Source: Strigamia acuminata
Lineage: Eukaryota; Arthropoda; Chilopoda; Geophilomorpha; Linotaeniidae
DNA length: 64,000 nt
Reading direction: 5' to 3'
Assembly: GCA_949358305.1 (NCBI GenBank)
Contig: OX442321.1
Coordinates: 7,093,605 to 7,157,604 of the forward strand
Position numbers and translations under genes: made by a program. This document shows positions 1-7,766 of this stretch, one piece after another. Below the pieces are notes generated by a model. It was not told the DNA's origin. It saw only the letters and a program-made list of their open reading frames with translations, and made no database searches. Within the stretch, counting starts at the first letter, position 1. Each line of letters opens with the position of its first letter.

Positions 1-460
1 GTGGGGCTCTAGTAAAAAAAAAATCCCACAAGATATCTTATTAAATTTTTTAAAAATTTTTGTTTTGGAATTCAGGGCCCACTACAACTGCAAGAATTTA
101 TAGTATCAGCAAATGCAAAACCATTTTTGATACACAACAAATACTATAAACTGCTTCATTAATATCATTACGGTAATATCTTACGATAGAAACATTTTTC
201 AGAAAAACATCTAGAAATAAACAAAAACATTCTTTAGAAGCGCAATGAAAAACCCTTCACACAAATTACCCTCATTCGGCATTAAAGTTATGCGAGCCAC
301 TCCATCGCTGCTGGATTGTAAACTTCTAGTCTTATAACCCAAACAGCTCACTTAAAAAAAATTCCACAATTTTAAAACATTTTCCTTTCATACTCAAGCC
401 AAATCCCACACAAAACTTACGCGTGTGAAGTAGGAAATATACGAGGACGATTAGATGCAT
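1..460 (-). CDS. Ionotropic receptor (IR) copy 1, 5' end only (exons 1-2)
   Basis: Exon 1 is 460-421: an ATG and 13 codons of a hydrophobic leader (MHLIVLVYFLLHT), ending in a GTAAG donor. The same 40-nt exon recurs at the start of IR copies 2-5. Exon 2 starts at 350 after a T-rich AG acceptor and encodes part of the short extracellular N-terminus (SCLGYKTRSLQSS). Its end is uncertain. A GAGG|GTAATT donor at 270 is possible, and otherwise the frame meets a stop at 213-211. Bases 1-210 resemble the intron-2 region of copy 2 (about 10950-11110), so the remaining exons should lie left of the window. IRs are iGluR-derived chemosensory cation channels in arthropods. The assignment rests on similarity to the complete copies to the right. 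The promoter side has been hit by the Gypsy-1 insertion at about 524-680. Confidence 0.7.
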
Positions 461-469
461 CGTCAGCTG

Positions 470-640
470 TTTAGCATTAATAGGTTGCTAGTGAGTGTTT
501 AAACACAAAACAGCACTCGTGTTGTTATGCAAGTTGGTACACACTTAAAAATCAATTAAGTTAGAAATTTAGTGTCTCGTTTGCACGGTAATAAAATGTT
601 ACTGTTTTTTTATGTCTTTTATATCGGTTTTAAACTTGTT
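470..640 (-). promoter_or_regulatory. Conserved 5' flank of IR genes
   Basis: The same block occurs directly upstream of three IR start codons, at about 470-640, 11400-11575 and 14440-14610. It includes an invariant stretch gttgctagtgagtgtttaaa. A weaker match lies upstream of copy 4, near 31000-31110. The block lies outside coding exons yet is as conserved as the exons, so it probably holds the promoter and 5'UTR. No specific factor site was recognised. Confidence 0.5.
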
Positions 641-679
641 CCAGTAAATCGTTATCAGCCCGGTAGAAGTTGAACACGG
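524..679. repeat. 156-bp direct repeat, left copy
   Basis: This segment is identical, as far as I can align by eye, to 6040-6195. Most of it matches IR 5'-flanking DNA of copies 2 and 3, and the homology continues leftwards past 524, so it is host sequence rather than an LTR. It abuts the internal region of the Gypsy-1 element. Confidence 0.85.
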
Positions 680-908
680 GGCGTATTTGGACGAGTTTCG
701 GGAAGGAAAACGGTCGGCGACTTCGATTTTGGAAGGCGAGTCACGTGACGGCAGAGAAGCCGACGGGAGAGCGGCGATCATTGGAACGGTTCTCACGGCG
801 GCGTGTCGGATTTTGCGCCGGACGTGCGGGACAAAGGCCGCGCGAGGAGCGGTCGCTCGAATCAATTTTTTTTTTTGAGGGGAAGCCGCGCGGCGAAGCC
901 TACTTCGA

Positions 909-3900
909 ATGGCGCAGGCGGTGCAACCGATGCTGGGAAACCTCCCGACGTTCAAGGGGACGACCTGGCAGGAGTGGTTAACGTGGAAAGAGACTTTTGT
1001 TTTGTTTGTATCCCTAAATAGCGTCGACGCAGATAAGCAAGTGGCGTTACTCCTAACTTCAGTGGGGACGCCGATGTATGATAAAATCAAGCGTCTTGTC
1101 CACCCGAAAGAGGTGGCGAAGTTGGACCTGGATTCGCTTGTTGCAGCGGTGGATCTCCACTTCAAAACAGTGGACACGCCGTATATGGCACGCCAACGAT
1201 TTGGAGCAAAGAAAAGGAAGCCAGGCGAGTCAGTTGACACCTATATTGCAGATTTACGAGTGATGGCACAGCGGTGCAACTTTTTGACAAAAGAGGAGAT
1301 GGACAACGCAATTGTGGAGCAGGTAGTGCGGGGAGCCAAAAACCCCGTATTGGTACGTGAAATACTTTTGAACATGCCCCTGTCAGTCCTCGAGGTCACC
1401 AAAAGAGCGGTGGCCCACGAGGTGGCACACATGGCGGCGGAAGGCAAAGAAGAAGCTCTGCCAGTGGTTGAGTCTGACAGTACCCCGTCGACGTCCGCAG
1501 CGGTGCTGCAGACCACTGCGGATTTTCAGCGAAATGGTCAGCGTGGACGTGGTCGAGCATTCACGCCATCTAGACCGGCGGGTTTTCCAACACCGACGGG
1601 CGGACGAGGTAGCGATTTCCAGCGACCTTGGCGCGGGCGCCAAGAGTCAACGAGAACGCAGGCGAGCCGACCTTTCAAGCGCGACGGCACGCCGGTACAG
1701 TGTTTTCGGTGCGGGGGGCCGCACTTCGTCAAAGATTGCCCATACGACCCGCTTTTTGGTCCATCGGGTGCGCCATTACAGAAGGCGACTGGCAGACTTC
1801 GAGGAGATTGGGTAAGGAGGACTGGAGAGGCAGATCAAGGCTGTGCGATGCCCTCTTTTCCACAGGACGTCGATGGGGCGAGTGTGGGTGGCGCCCCAGA
1901 GGAGAATTGGCGACAGCGGCGTGTTCCAGTCAACGCCATTCACGAACAAGAGGAAGAGGATTTTGCGCTGTTTCACCTGCAGAGCCCCAGTAGGCGTCCG
2001 CCACCTTTGATGGTGCATGCACAGCTGAACACGTTAGATTTTGATTTACTTTTGGACACGGGGAGCGAACTGTCCATATTGAACGTCAATGACTGCAATA
2101 TGTTGTTGTCAAGAGGTTTGATTCTCATGCAGGATATTAGGGTGACCACTACCAGATTATATGCCTATCAACACCAACCGGTGGAAGTGCTGGGAGCAGT
2201 GCAAGTGCACCTACTCATCGCAGGAAAGCTAAAGTTTGTAAAATTTATAATTGTTGGGAAATTGGGCCCCAGTTTGGTGGGGCGGGACTTAGTTTCACTT
2301 TTTGGATGGCAAACAATCTCCAACGCTCTTACGCCGAATGTGTATGGGACAGCTCGAGTGGGGTTATCGGACAATGTTGGAGAGTCAAGGGGCGATTTAG
2401 TGGGGCAGCTGACCACCGGCCGACCCGGGAGCCAGACCGACCCCAGATTGAGGGCATTATTGAGGCGGTATCAAGGAGTTTTCAAGAAGGGTTTGGGCAC
2501 TTATACGGGTAGTCCGGTGGATTTGGTGCTGCGTACTGATGCCGTACCAAAGTTTTTCCGACCCAGACCTGTCCCACTGCCCCTTAGACCGGCCGTTACA
2601 AGGGAGATCGATCGTTTGGTCGCGGAAGGGATTTTTAGACCGATACAGTTCGCGGAGTGGGCTACCCCGTTGGTGACGGTGGTTAAGAAGGACGGGAGTG
2701 TCCGACTCTGCGGGGATTACCGCTCCACGGTCAACGCCAGTCTCCAACCTGACCCCTACCCACTACCTAAAATCTCGGAGTTGCTGGCATCAATTGGGAG
2801 AGCCAGATTTTTTAGTTTGCTCGACATGAGGCATGCCTACCAACAGATCCCGTTATCAACTCGTTCGGCGGAGATAGCCGCGGTCAATACCGAGAAAGGC
2901 GTGATGGCAGTGACCCGCCTGCCTTTTGGGACCATGCCATCCGCGGAGAGATTCCAGCGGATTATTGTGATGGTTTTAGACGGTGTTGTCCGAATTTTCA
3001 TCTACTTGGACGACATTTTAATAGCTACTTGGATGCTTGAGGAACATTTTGAGGTTTTGGAGGAAGTCTTTAAGCGTTTGGCGGCCAAGGGTTTACGACT
3101 TGCTTTGGAGAAGTGCTTATTTTGTAAGCATAAATTGGACTTCTTAGGGTTTACAGTGAGTGAACAAGGAGTGCAGCCAATTGTGTCTAAGGTTGAGGCG
3201 GTGGTCGCCATCCCACCACCGGCAGATGTGAAACAACTCCGCACTTTTCTTGGAATGGTAGCTTTCTACGCAGTTTTTGTGCACAAGTTGGCGGATTATG
3301 CAGCGCCATTATATGAGCTGTTGTGCACGGATGCCATTTGGAGCTGGAATCGTCGCAGGCAGGAGGCTTTCGATGCCATCAAGAGAGCCTTGACCACCGC
3401 CCCAATATTAACATTTTATGACTTGCAGCGTCCGTTGTCCGTCGCGACTGATGCGTCACCTTTTGGAGTAGGAGCGGTGCTAGCTCATATTGGGCAGAAC
3501 GACCAGGAGTTGCCAGTTGCTTACGCGTCCCGTTCTTTGACGAAGGCGGAAATAAACTACGCACAGATAGACAAGGAGGCTCTCGCCGTGGTGTTCGCGG
3601 TGAAAAAGTTTCATGTTTACCTAATGGGAAGACCATTTATCATATTTACAGATCACAAGCCGCTCTTGGGCATTTTGGGCCCAGACCGTCCCATCCCATT
3701 GGTAATAAGCCCGCGAATGCTGCGCTGGGCACTGATGTTGGCAGCGTATGAGTATCGCCTTGTCTATAGGAGAGGGGAGCAGAACCAAAACGCCGACACT
3801 CTCAGCCGGTTTCCGGTTGAAGTGGCACTCGAGGAGGCGGAGGAATGGCCTTTATTCCTGGTCGAGCTCGAGCGGAAAGAGCTACTTTTGGCAGCGGATG

Positions 3901-3965
3901 TGGCGAAGGCGACGGACGCCGATTCGGATTTGACACGTGTAGTAACAGCGGGGACCCACATGTGA
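909..3965 (+). CDS. Gypsy-1 gag-protease-RT-RNase H polyprotein
   Basis: This ORF of 1018 codons starts at the ATG at 909. It has a gag-like N-terminus and then one CCHC zinc knuckle (CFRCGGPHFVKDC, from residue 265) after a basic, Gly/Arg-rich stretch. The aspartic protease motif LLDTGSE has its catalytic D at residue 383. Reverse transcriptase follows with LCGDYR and the catalytic YLDD at residues 699-702. RNase H has TDAS with its D at residue 848. Gag packages the element RNA, the protease processes the polyprotein, and RT/RNase H makes cDNA in the particle. The frame closes at 3963-3965, just before the integrase. The family normally reads RNase H and integrase in one frame, so the break is either a mutation or a frameshift site. 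The family assignment is secure from domain order. Confidence 0.9.
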   Translation: MAQAVQPMLGNLPTFKGTTWQEWLTWKETFVLFVSLNSVDADKQVALLLTSVGTPMYDKIKRLVHPKEVAKLDLDSLVAAVDLHFKTVDTPYMARQRFGAKKRKPGESVDTYIADLRVMAQRCNFLTKEEMDNAIVEQVVRGAKNPVLVREILLNMPLSVLEVTKRAVAHEVAHMAAEGKEEALPVVESDSTPSTSAAVLQTTADFQRNGQRGRGRAFTPSRPAGFPTPTGGRGSDFQRPWRGRQESTRTQASRPFKRDGTPVQCFRCGGPHFVKDCPYDPLFGPSGAPLQKATGRLRGDWVRRTGEADQGCAMPSFPQDVDGASVGGAPEENWRQRRVPVNAIHEQEEEDFALFHLQSPSRRPPPLMVHAQLNTLDFDLLLDTGSELSILNVNDCNMLLSRGLILMQDIRVTTTRLYAYQHQPVEVLGAVQVHLLIAGKLKFVKFIIVGKLGPSLVGRDLVSLFGWQTISNALTPNVYGTARVGLSDNVGESRGDLVGQLTTGRPGSQTDPRLRALLRRYQGVFKKGLGTYTGSPVDLVLRTDAVPKFFRPRPVPLPLRPAVTREIDRLVAEGIFRPIQFAEWATPLVTVVKKDGSVRLCGDYRSTVNASLQPDPYPLPKISELLASIGRARFFSLLDMRHAYQQIPLSTRSAEIAAVNTEKGVMAVTRLPFGTMPSAERFQRIIVMVLDGVVRIFIYLDDILIATWMLEEHFEVLEEVFKRLAAKGLRLALEKCLFCKHKLDFLGFTVSEQGVQPIVSKVEAVVAIPPPADVKQLRTFLGMVAFYAVFVHKLADYAAPLYELLCTDAIWSWNRRRQEAFDAIKRALTTAPILTFYDLQRPLSVATDASPFGVGAVLAHIGQNDQELPVAYASRSLTKAEINYAQIDKEALAVVFAVKKFHVYLMGRPFIIFTDHKPLLGILGPDRPIPLVISPRMLRWALMLAAYEYRLVYRRGEQNQNADTLSRFPVEVALEEAEEWPLFLVELERKELLLAADVAKATDADSDLTRVVTAGTHM

Positions 3966-5707
3966 TTAATGACTTGAGAGACTTTTTGGTAAAATTCCAT
4001 GAGCTGACCATAGTGGCTGGCAAGCTGATGTGGGGCGATCGGGTGGTGATGCCCACTGCGCTGCGGCAGAAGATGCTGCGCCTACTCCATGAGGGACACC
4101 CCGGGGTAGTCGCTATGAAGAAGCACGCGCGCAGCGTGGTGTGGTGGCCGGCCATGACCACACAGATTGTGACATTTGTCCAGTCTTGTGCAGTTTGCGC
4201 AAGGAACAGGATTTTGCCACCAAGAGCAGCACCAATTTCTTGGCCACGTGCGGAGGAACCATGGGCAAGGGTGCACGTGGATTATGCGGGCCCCATCCAA
4301 AAGAAGATGGTTTTGGTAGTGGTAGATGCCTTCTCGGGATGGGTGGAGGCCCAGGCGGTGGCGACAGCTACCTCCACCACGACGATTCGAATTCTGCGTC
4401 GCATCTTTAGCTCGTTTGGCTTGCCGCATTTACTTGTAAGTGACAACGGCCCCCAGTTTGCATCAAGGGAGTTCGCGTTATTTTTGGCCAAGAATGGCAT
4501 AGACCACATCTTCTCCCCCCCGTACCATCCACAGTCCAATGGCACTGCAGAACAGGCGGTCCGCTGGGTCAAAGACAAGCTGGCCAAGTTCACCCAGGGA
4601 GACCTCGAGCTTAGACTGTTGAGACTTATACTCTTTCAGCACGCAAATTTCAGAAGTAGAAATAACGACACCCCAGCTATGAACTTTTTAGGGCGCCAGT
4701 TATTTACCCATATCGATTTGGTGCGCCCAAGGGTGGCCACAAGTGTAGCCGCCAGCGCATCTCGTTGCAGGTCATTTGTGGTTGGCGATTTGATTTGGTT
4801 TCGCTCGTTTCCGGAGACCAAGCCGCCGTGGAAAGCCGGAACAGTGTCAGAGCGTCGTGGGGAGCTGGTATATGCGGTACTGGATGCCGACACCGGCCGT
4901 GTTCAGATACGGCATTTGAATCATTTGATAAGCCGCAGAGAGACCGGTGTGGTGGCGGGTGAGGAAATTGCTAATGTTATTCCACAGGCAACATCAGCTA
5001 CGGAGGAGCTACCTCCCGTCCGATTTTTGCGCCGGGGTCGGCAAGGGCAGCAGCTGCCACTGACGCCACCGGGGAGCCAAGCAGTGATTCCTCCAGTGGG
5101 GAGCCCTGTTGCGGTAATGCCACAAGTGGCGGCAACGCCGCCACCTGGAATCCCGCAGGCGGGGTCAACGTTGACATCTCCCGCTGCACAAGTTGTGGTA
5201 CCCATCCTACCAGCAGTTCAAGCCTCACCGGCGGCAGAGCCAACGCCACCCCTCATCGCGACGAGACTACAAGTTCCGACGACGGCCGAGACAGTAGTTG
5301 AAGACCAACAAGCCATCGTTTCACCTAGAGCTGACCGTGAGCCAGCGCAGAGACCGAGGACACGAGCAACAAGGAACGTTGAGGTCAACTGTAAAGACCT
5401 GTCGTCGGGGGAGGAGAGCGATGAGGAGGAGGCCACCATGGCGAATTACCACAACTTACCTCCGGCAAGACCGCCAAAGCGAGGTTTAAAAGTGTCCGAG
5501 ATGGTTCGGTTTGAGCCAGTGGTCGACCATACGCAGCCTGGTCCAAGTGGGGCGAACACTCACCCAGTGGAAGGGGCAGTAAGCGTCAACTTGCCTGCAA
5601 AGAAGGCTGGTAAAGGTGGCACCAGTCAAACTCAACTTTATAGCAAGGAGGACGCGGAACGCACCCGGTTGCTGTTAAAACGAATGGCCGACAAGAGCAA
5701 GCAATAA
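3845..5707 (+). CDS. Gypsy-1 integrase (separate -1 frame) with C-terminal tail
   Basis: This frame of 620 codons overlaps the end of the RT/RNase H frame by about 120 bp in the -1 register. The ATG at 3845 is only the first Met and need not be the real start. The first 50 or so codons have no family resemblance. The integrase begins with an HHCC zinc-binding region (HEGHPG...CAVC). The DDE core has D at residue 146 (HVDYAGP), D at 200 (SDNGPQF) and E at 236, with the canonical 35-residue spacing. A Pro/Ala-rich, low-complexity tail of about 250 residues follows. Integrase inserts the cDNA into host DNA. No clear slippery heptamer was found in the overlap, so a 1-bp deletion (or 2-bp insertion) is the simpler explanation. 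Confidence 0.85.
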   Translation: MAFIPGRARAERATFGSGCGEGDGRRFGFDTCSNSGDPHVINDLRDFLVKFHELTIVAGKLMWGDRVVMPTALRQKMLRLLHEGHPGVVAMKKHARSVVWWPAMTTQIVTFVQSCAVCARNRILPPRAAPISWPRAEEPWARVHVDYAGPIQKKMVLVVVDAFSGWVEAQAVATATSTTTIRILRRIFSSFGLPHLLVSDNGPQFASREFALFLAKNGIDHIFSPPYHPQSNGTAEQAVRWVKDKLAKFTQGDLELRLLRLILFQHANFRSRNNDTPAMNFLGRQLFTHIDLVRPRVATSVAASASRCRSFVVGDLIWFRSFPETKPPWKAGTVSERRGELVYAVLDADTGRVQIRHLNHLISRRETGVVAGEEIANVIPQATSATEELPPVRFLRRGRQGQQLPLTPPGSQAVIPPVGSPVAVMPQVAATPPPGIPQAGSTLTSPAAQVVVPILPAVQASPAAEPTPPLIATRLQVPTTAETVVEDQQAIVSPRADREPAQRPRTRATRNVEVNCKDLSSGEESDEEEATMANYHNLPPARPPKRGLKVSEMVRFEPVVDHTQPGPSGANTHPVEGAVSVNLPAKKAGKGGTSQTQLYSKEDAERTRLLLKRMADKSKQ

Positions 5708-5828
5708 AGAGTCTAGGAGCAAGATTATTGTATAGAGGGGCTTAAACCATTTGAATGGAAATGTTGGTTTTAATGAAAAATTGAACTGTTTTAAATTACA
5801 AAATGTGTTTTTGCTAATTGGGGAGGAA

Positions 5829-6039
5829 TGCTGTGTTCAGCCTAAATTAAAGAGGAACAATGTTATGATATTAAGATTGAATTGATTGTAATTAATAACA
5901 ATGATTTGGCAAAACAATGTATGTTACCTTAGTGATAAAGTTCTGGAATTCAGTGTAAAATAGGAGATGAATAAATGACAGACGTGTATGAGTGTTTCTC
6001 CAACCAATGTCCCTTTATGTGATAAGACAGGACACATCA
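5829..6039 (+). repeat. Putative 3' LTR of Gypsy-1
   Basis: It starts with TG directly after a purine tract (ggggaggaa) and ends with CA (gacacatca) where the 156-bp host repeat begins. It contains AATAAA. No second copy exists in the window, so it cannot be confirmed as an LTR from this sequence. Confidence 0.4.
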
Positions 6040-6195
6040 GTTATGCAAGTTGGTACACACTTAAAAATCAATTAAGTTAGAAATTTAGTGTCTCGTTTGC
6101 ACGGTAATAAAATGTTACTGTTTTTTTATGTCTTTTATATCGGTTTTAAACTTGTTCCAGTAAATCGTTATCAGCCCGGTAGAAGTTGAACACGG
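6040..6195. repeat. 156-bp direct repeat, right copy
   Basis: This is the second copy of 524-679. To its left is Gypsy-1 DNA. To its right the sequence runs on into unassigned host-like DNA (aagaacgcagtagc...), unlike the left copy, which runs into the element leader. Confidence 0.85.
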
Positions 6196-7439
6196 AAGAA
6201 CGCAGTAGCTTGGTCTAAGTATTTTCCAAATAAAATATGCTGCGTTACTGAATTTTCCGAATGTCAAGTTCGATTAAAATTAGTCCCGGAATTCAAGTGG
6301 CGGAACCAGTTGAATGCCGTTTCAGGTCTTCCGTCAATTTTTTGGCCAATGGAATAAGCTTAATTGAATAAGGGCAGGGAACAACGAGCGTTGTTCACGC
6401 GCGAATGATGGCGGCAACAAATTACCGCACGATGTGTAAAGACACAAAGGATGTGAAATGTTGCGATTTCACGGGGGTGTTCAGCTAAGCCAAAACAGTG
6501 GTCATCTAAGGAGCTAGCCCAGTGGAGAAACGTGGGTTTGAACCACGAGTTAAAGCAGAAAATGCTCCATAGAAGATCGAACACAACAGGCGATGAGACG
6601 CCGCAGCTGAATCCGGTCTTCTGGTCCGCCGGAACTCGCAATTACTGTCAGCTAAAGAGCAGGATCGGTCGGCGAACGTCGTCGGAGATGGCAGATGTTC
6701 GGTCTGCAGCCCTTCATCCAGGAGGTCCGGTAAAGGATTTATCAGTCTCACAAATTCATCGGTCAGAACAATGTGTTTGTAGCAGAAGCATGACGAGGTG
6801 AAGGTAGTGAATAAAATAAAATTTACTTCAAAATCTGGCCGGAAAACAGCCAATACGCATGCATGGCTTGTTCCTGGCACAAGTCGTACCTAGCAACTTT
6901 GCTAATTAGGAGCTAGCCATAGCAACCCCCTAATTTTGACAGTTTTATTACAATAACTTTTGTTGAATAGCCGAGAGCATTGAAAAAGGTGAGAAAAATT
7001 ACATAATATTTCCAAATTACACTCAAATATCAAAGATATTTGGGGTCACAACAAATAATTCATTTGTGCCTCAAAGAGAACATTACATTATGATTACCCT
7101 GTAACTCCGGGGCACTCTCTGACCCCTGCCCTCAGGGGGCACCACGTTACTGTAAGAGGCTTATGGATCGGCTCCCGTAAACCTCCATTGTTTACCATCT
7201 TGTTTGACCAGTAATAAATCAGTTTTTCGCTGTTTTCTAACAAATTCAAAATAATCTGTTTTCTCACTCAAAAATTTACATGAAGTGACAAAAATGAACT
7301 TTAGCAATAATCACTTCGAGTATAACAAAAATCGTAGATAATCAAATTCCACACAATATCCAATATCTAGACACGATGGCTACAATGGTACATACAACAG
7401 ATTAAAGTCCAACAACCCAACAATCTGAAACCTCTTGTC
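6196..7439. other. Unassigned intergenic stretch
   Basis: No convincing gene was seen. ORFs of about 90-124 codons at 6360-6880 on both strands have no recognisable motif and overlap each other, so they are not called. A tRNA-promoter-like pair (A-box-like tagcccagtgg at 6515-6525 and B-box-like ggtttgaacc at 6535-6544) is spaced far too closely for a tRNA and may be a decayed SINE head. Confidence 0.4.
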
Positions 7440-7634
7440 TTATTTGCATGAGTATGTGTCCCACACAATGGTAACCAGTCCCCAGGCCGCCATGGTGAAA
7501 ACCATACAGGTCACAATGTGAACCTTGACAAAGTTATTAGTCTGTTCTGACCAAATGTAGTAAAAGTTGCAGTGAGCAAACACAATAATGAACGGCCATG
7601 GCGATGCCGTGTAAATCAGTGCTTTAATATGCAA
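7440..7634 (-). pseudogene. Short hydrophobic ORF, probable last exon or relic of a membrane protein
   Basis: An open frame of about 64 codons ends in TAA at 7442-7440. The first codon is TTG, not ATG, so it is not a complete gene. It encodes two hydrophobic segments (PWPFIIVFAHCNFYYIW and IVTCMVFTMAAWGLVTIVW), consistent with transmembrane helices. It lies between Gypsy-1 and the 3' end of IR copy 2. I do not recognise the family. It could be a terminal exon of another gene or a gene fragment. Confidence 0.3.
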
Positions 7635-7766
7635 AAAAAAAAAAGTTGCGCTGCAGGAGCGGTGTCACAAATAGTGATACAAGTAAGTAATTGGTTTAAA
7701 GTGAATTATGCGATATGGAGCAGTTAGGTACAGAAATTCAGAAAAAAACAGAAATCGACATTACAA

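Larger units (their letters stand above)
680..6039 (+). mobile_element. Ty3/Gypsy LTR retrotransposon (Gypsy-1), atypical ends
   Basis: The internal region carries gag-protease-RT-RNase H and integrase in two overlapping frames. A candidate polypurine tract (ggggaggaa, 5820-5828) precedes a TG...CA segment at 5829-6039 that has an AATAAA signal near 5970 and looks like a 3' LTR of about 211 bp. No matching sequence exists upstream of gag, where 680-908 is a GC-rich leader with no ORF of interest. The element is bounded on both sides by 156-bp copies of host DNA instead of a 4-6 bp target duplication. It is probably 5'-deleted or inserted by a non-standard route. Confidence 0.8.

Noticed and set aside
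524-679. The 156-bp direct repeats as LTRs of Gypsy-1
   Set aside because: Homology to the IR 5' flanks of copies 2 and 3 continues outside the repeat, there is no TG/CA boundary, and the right copy is preceded by a better LTR candidate.
599-1240. 213-codon minus-strand ORF over the Gypsy-1 leader and gag
   Set aside because: It spans the host/element junction and the antisense of gag, with no motif.
6515-6544. tRNA gene or SINE head with A- and B-box-like sequences
   Set aside because: The boxes are only about 9 bp apart, no cloverleaf can form, and no second copy exists in the window.
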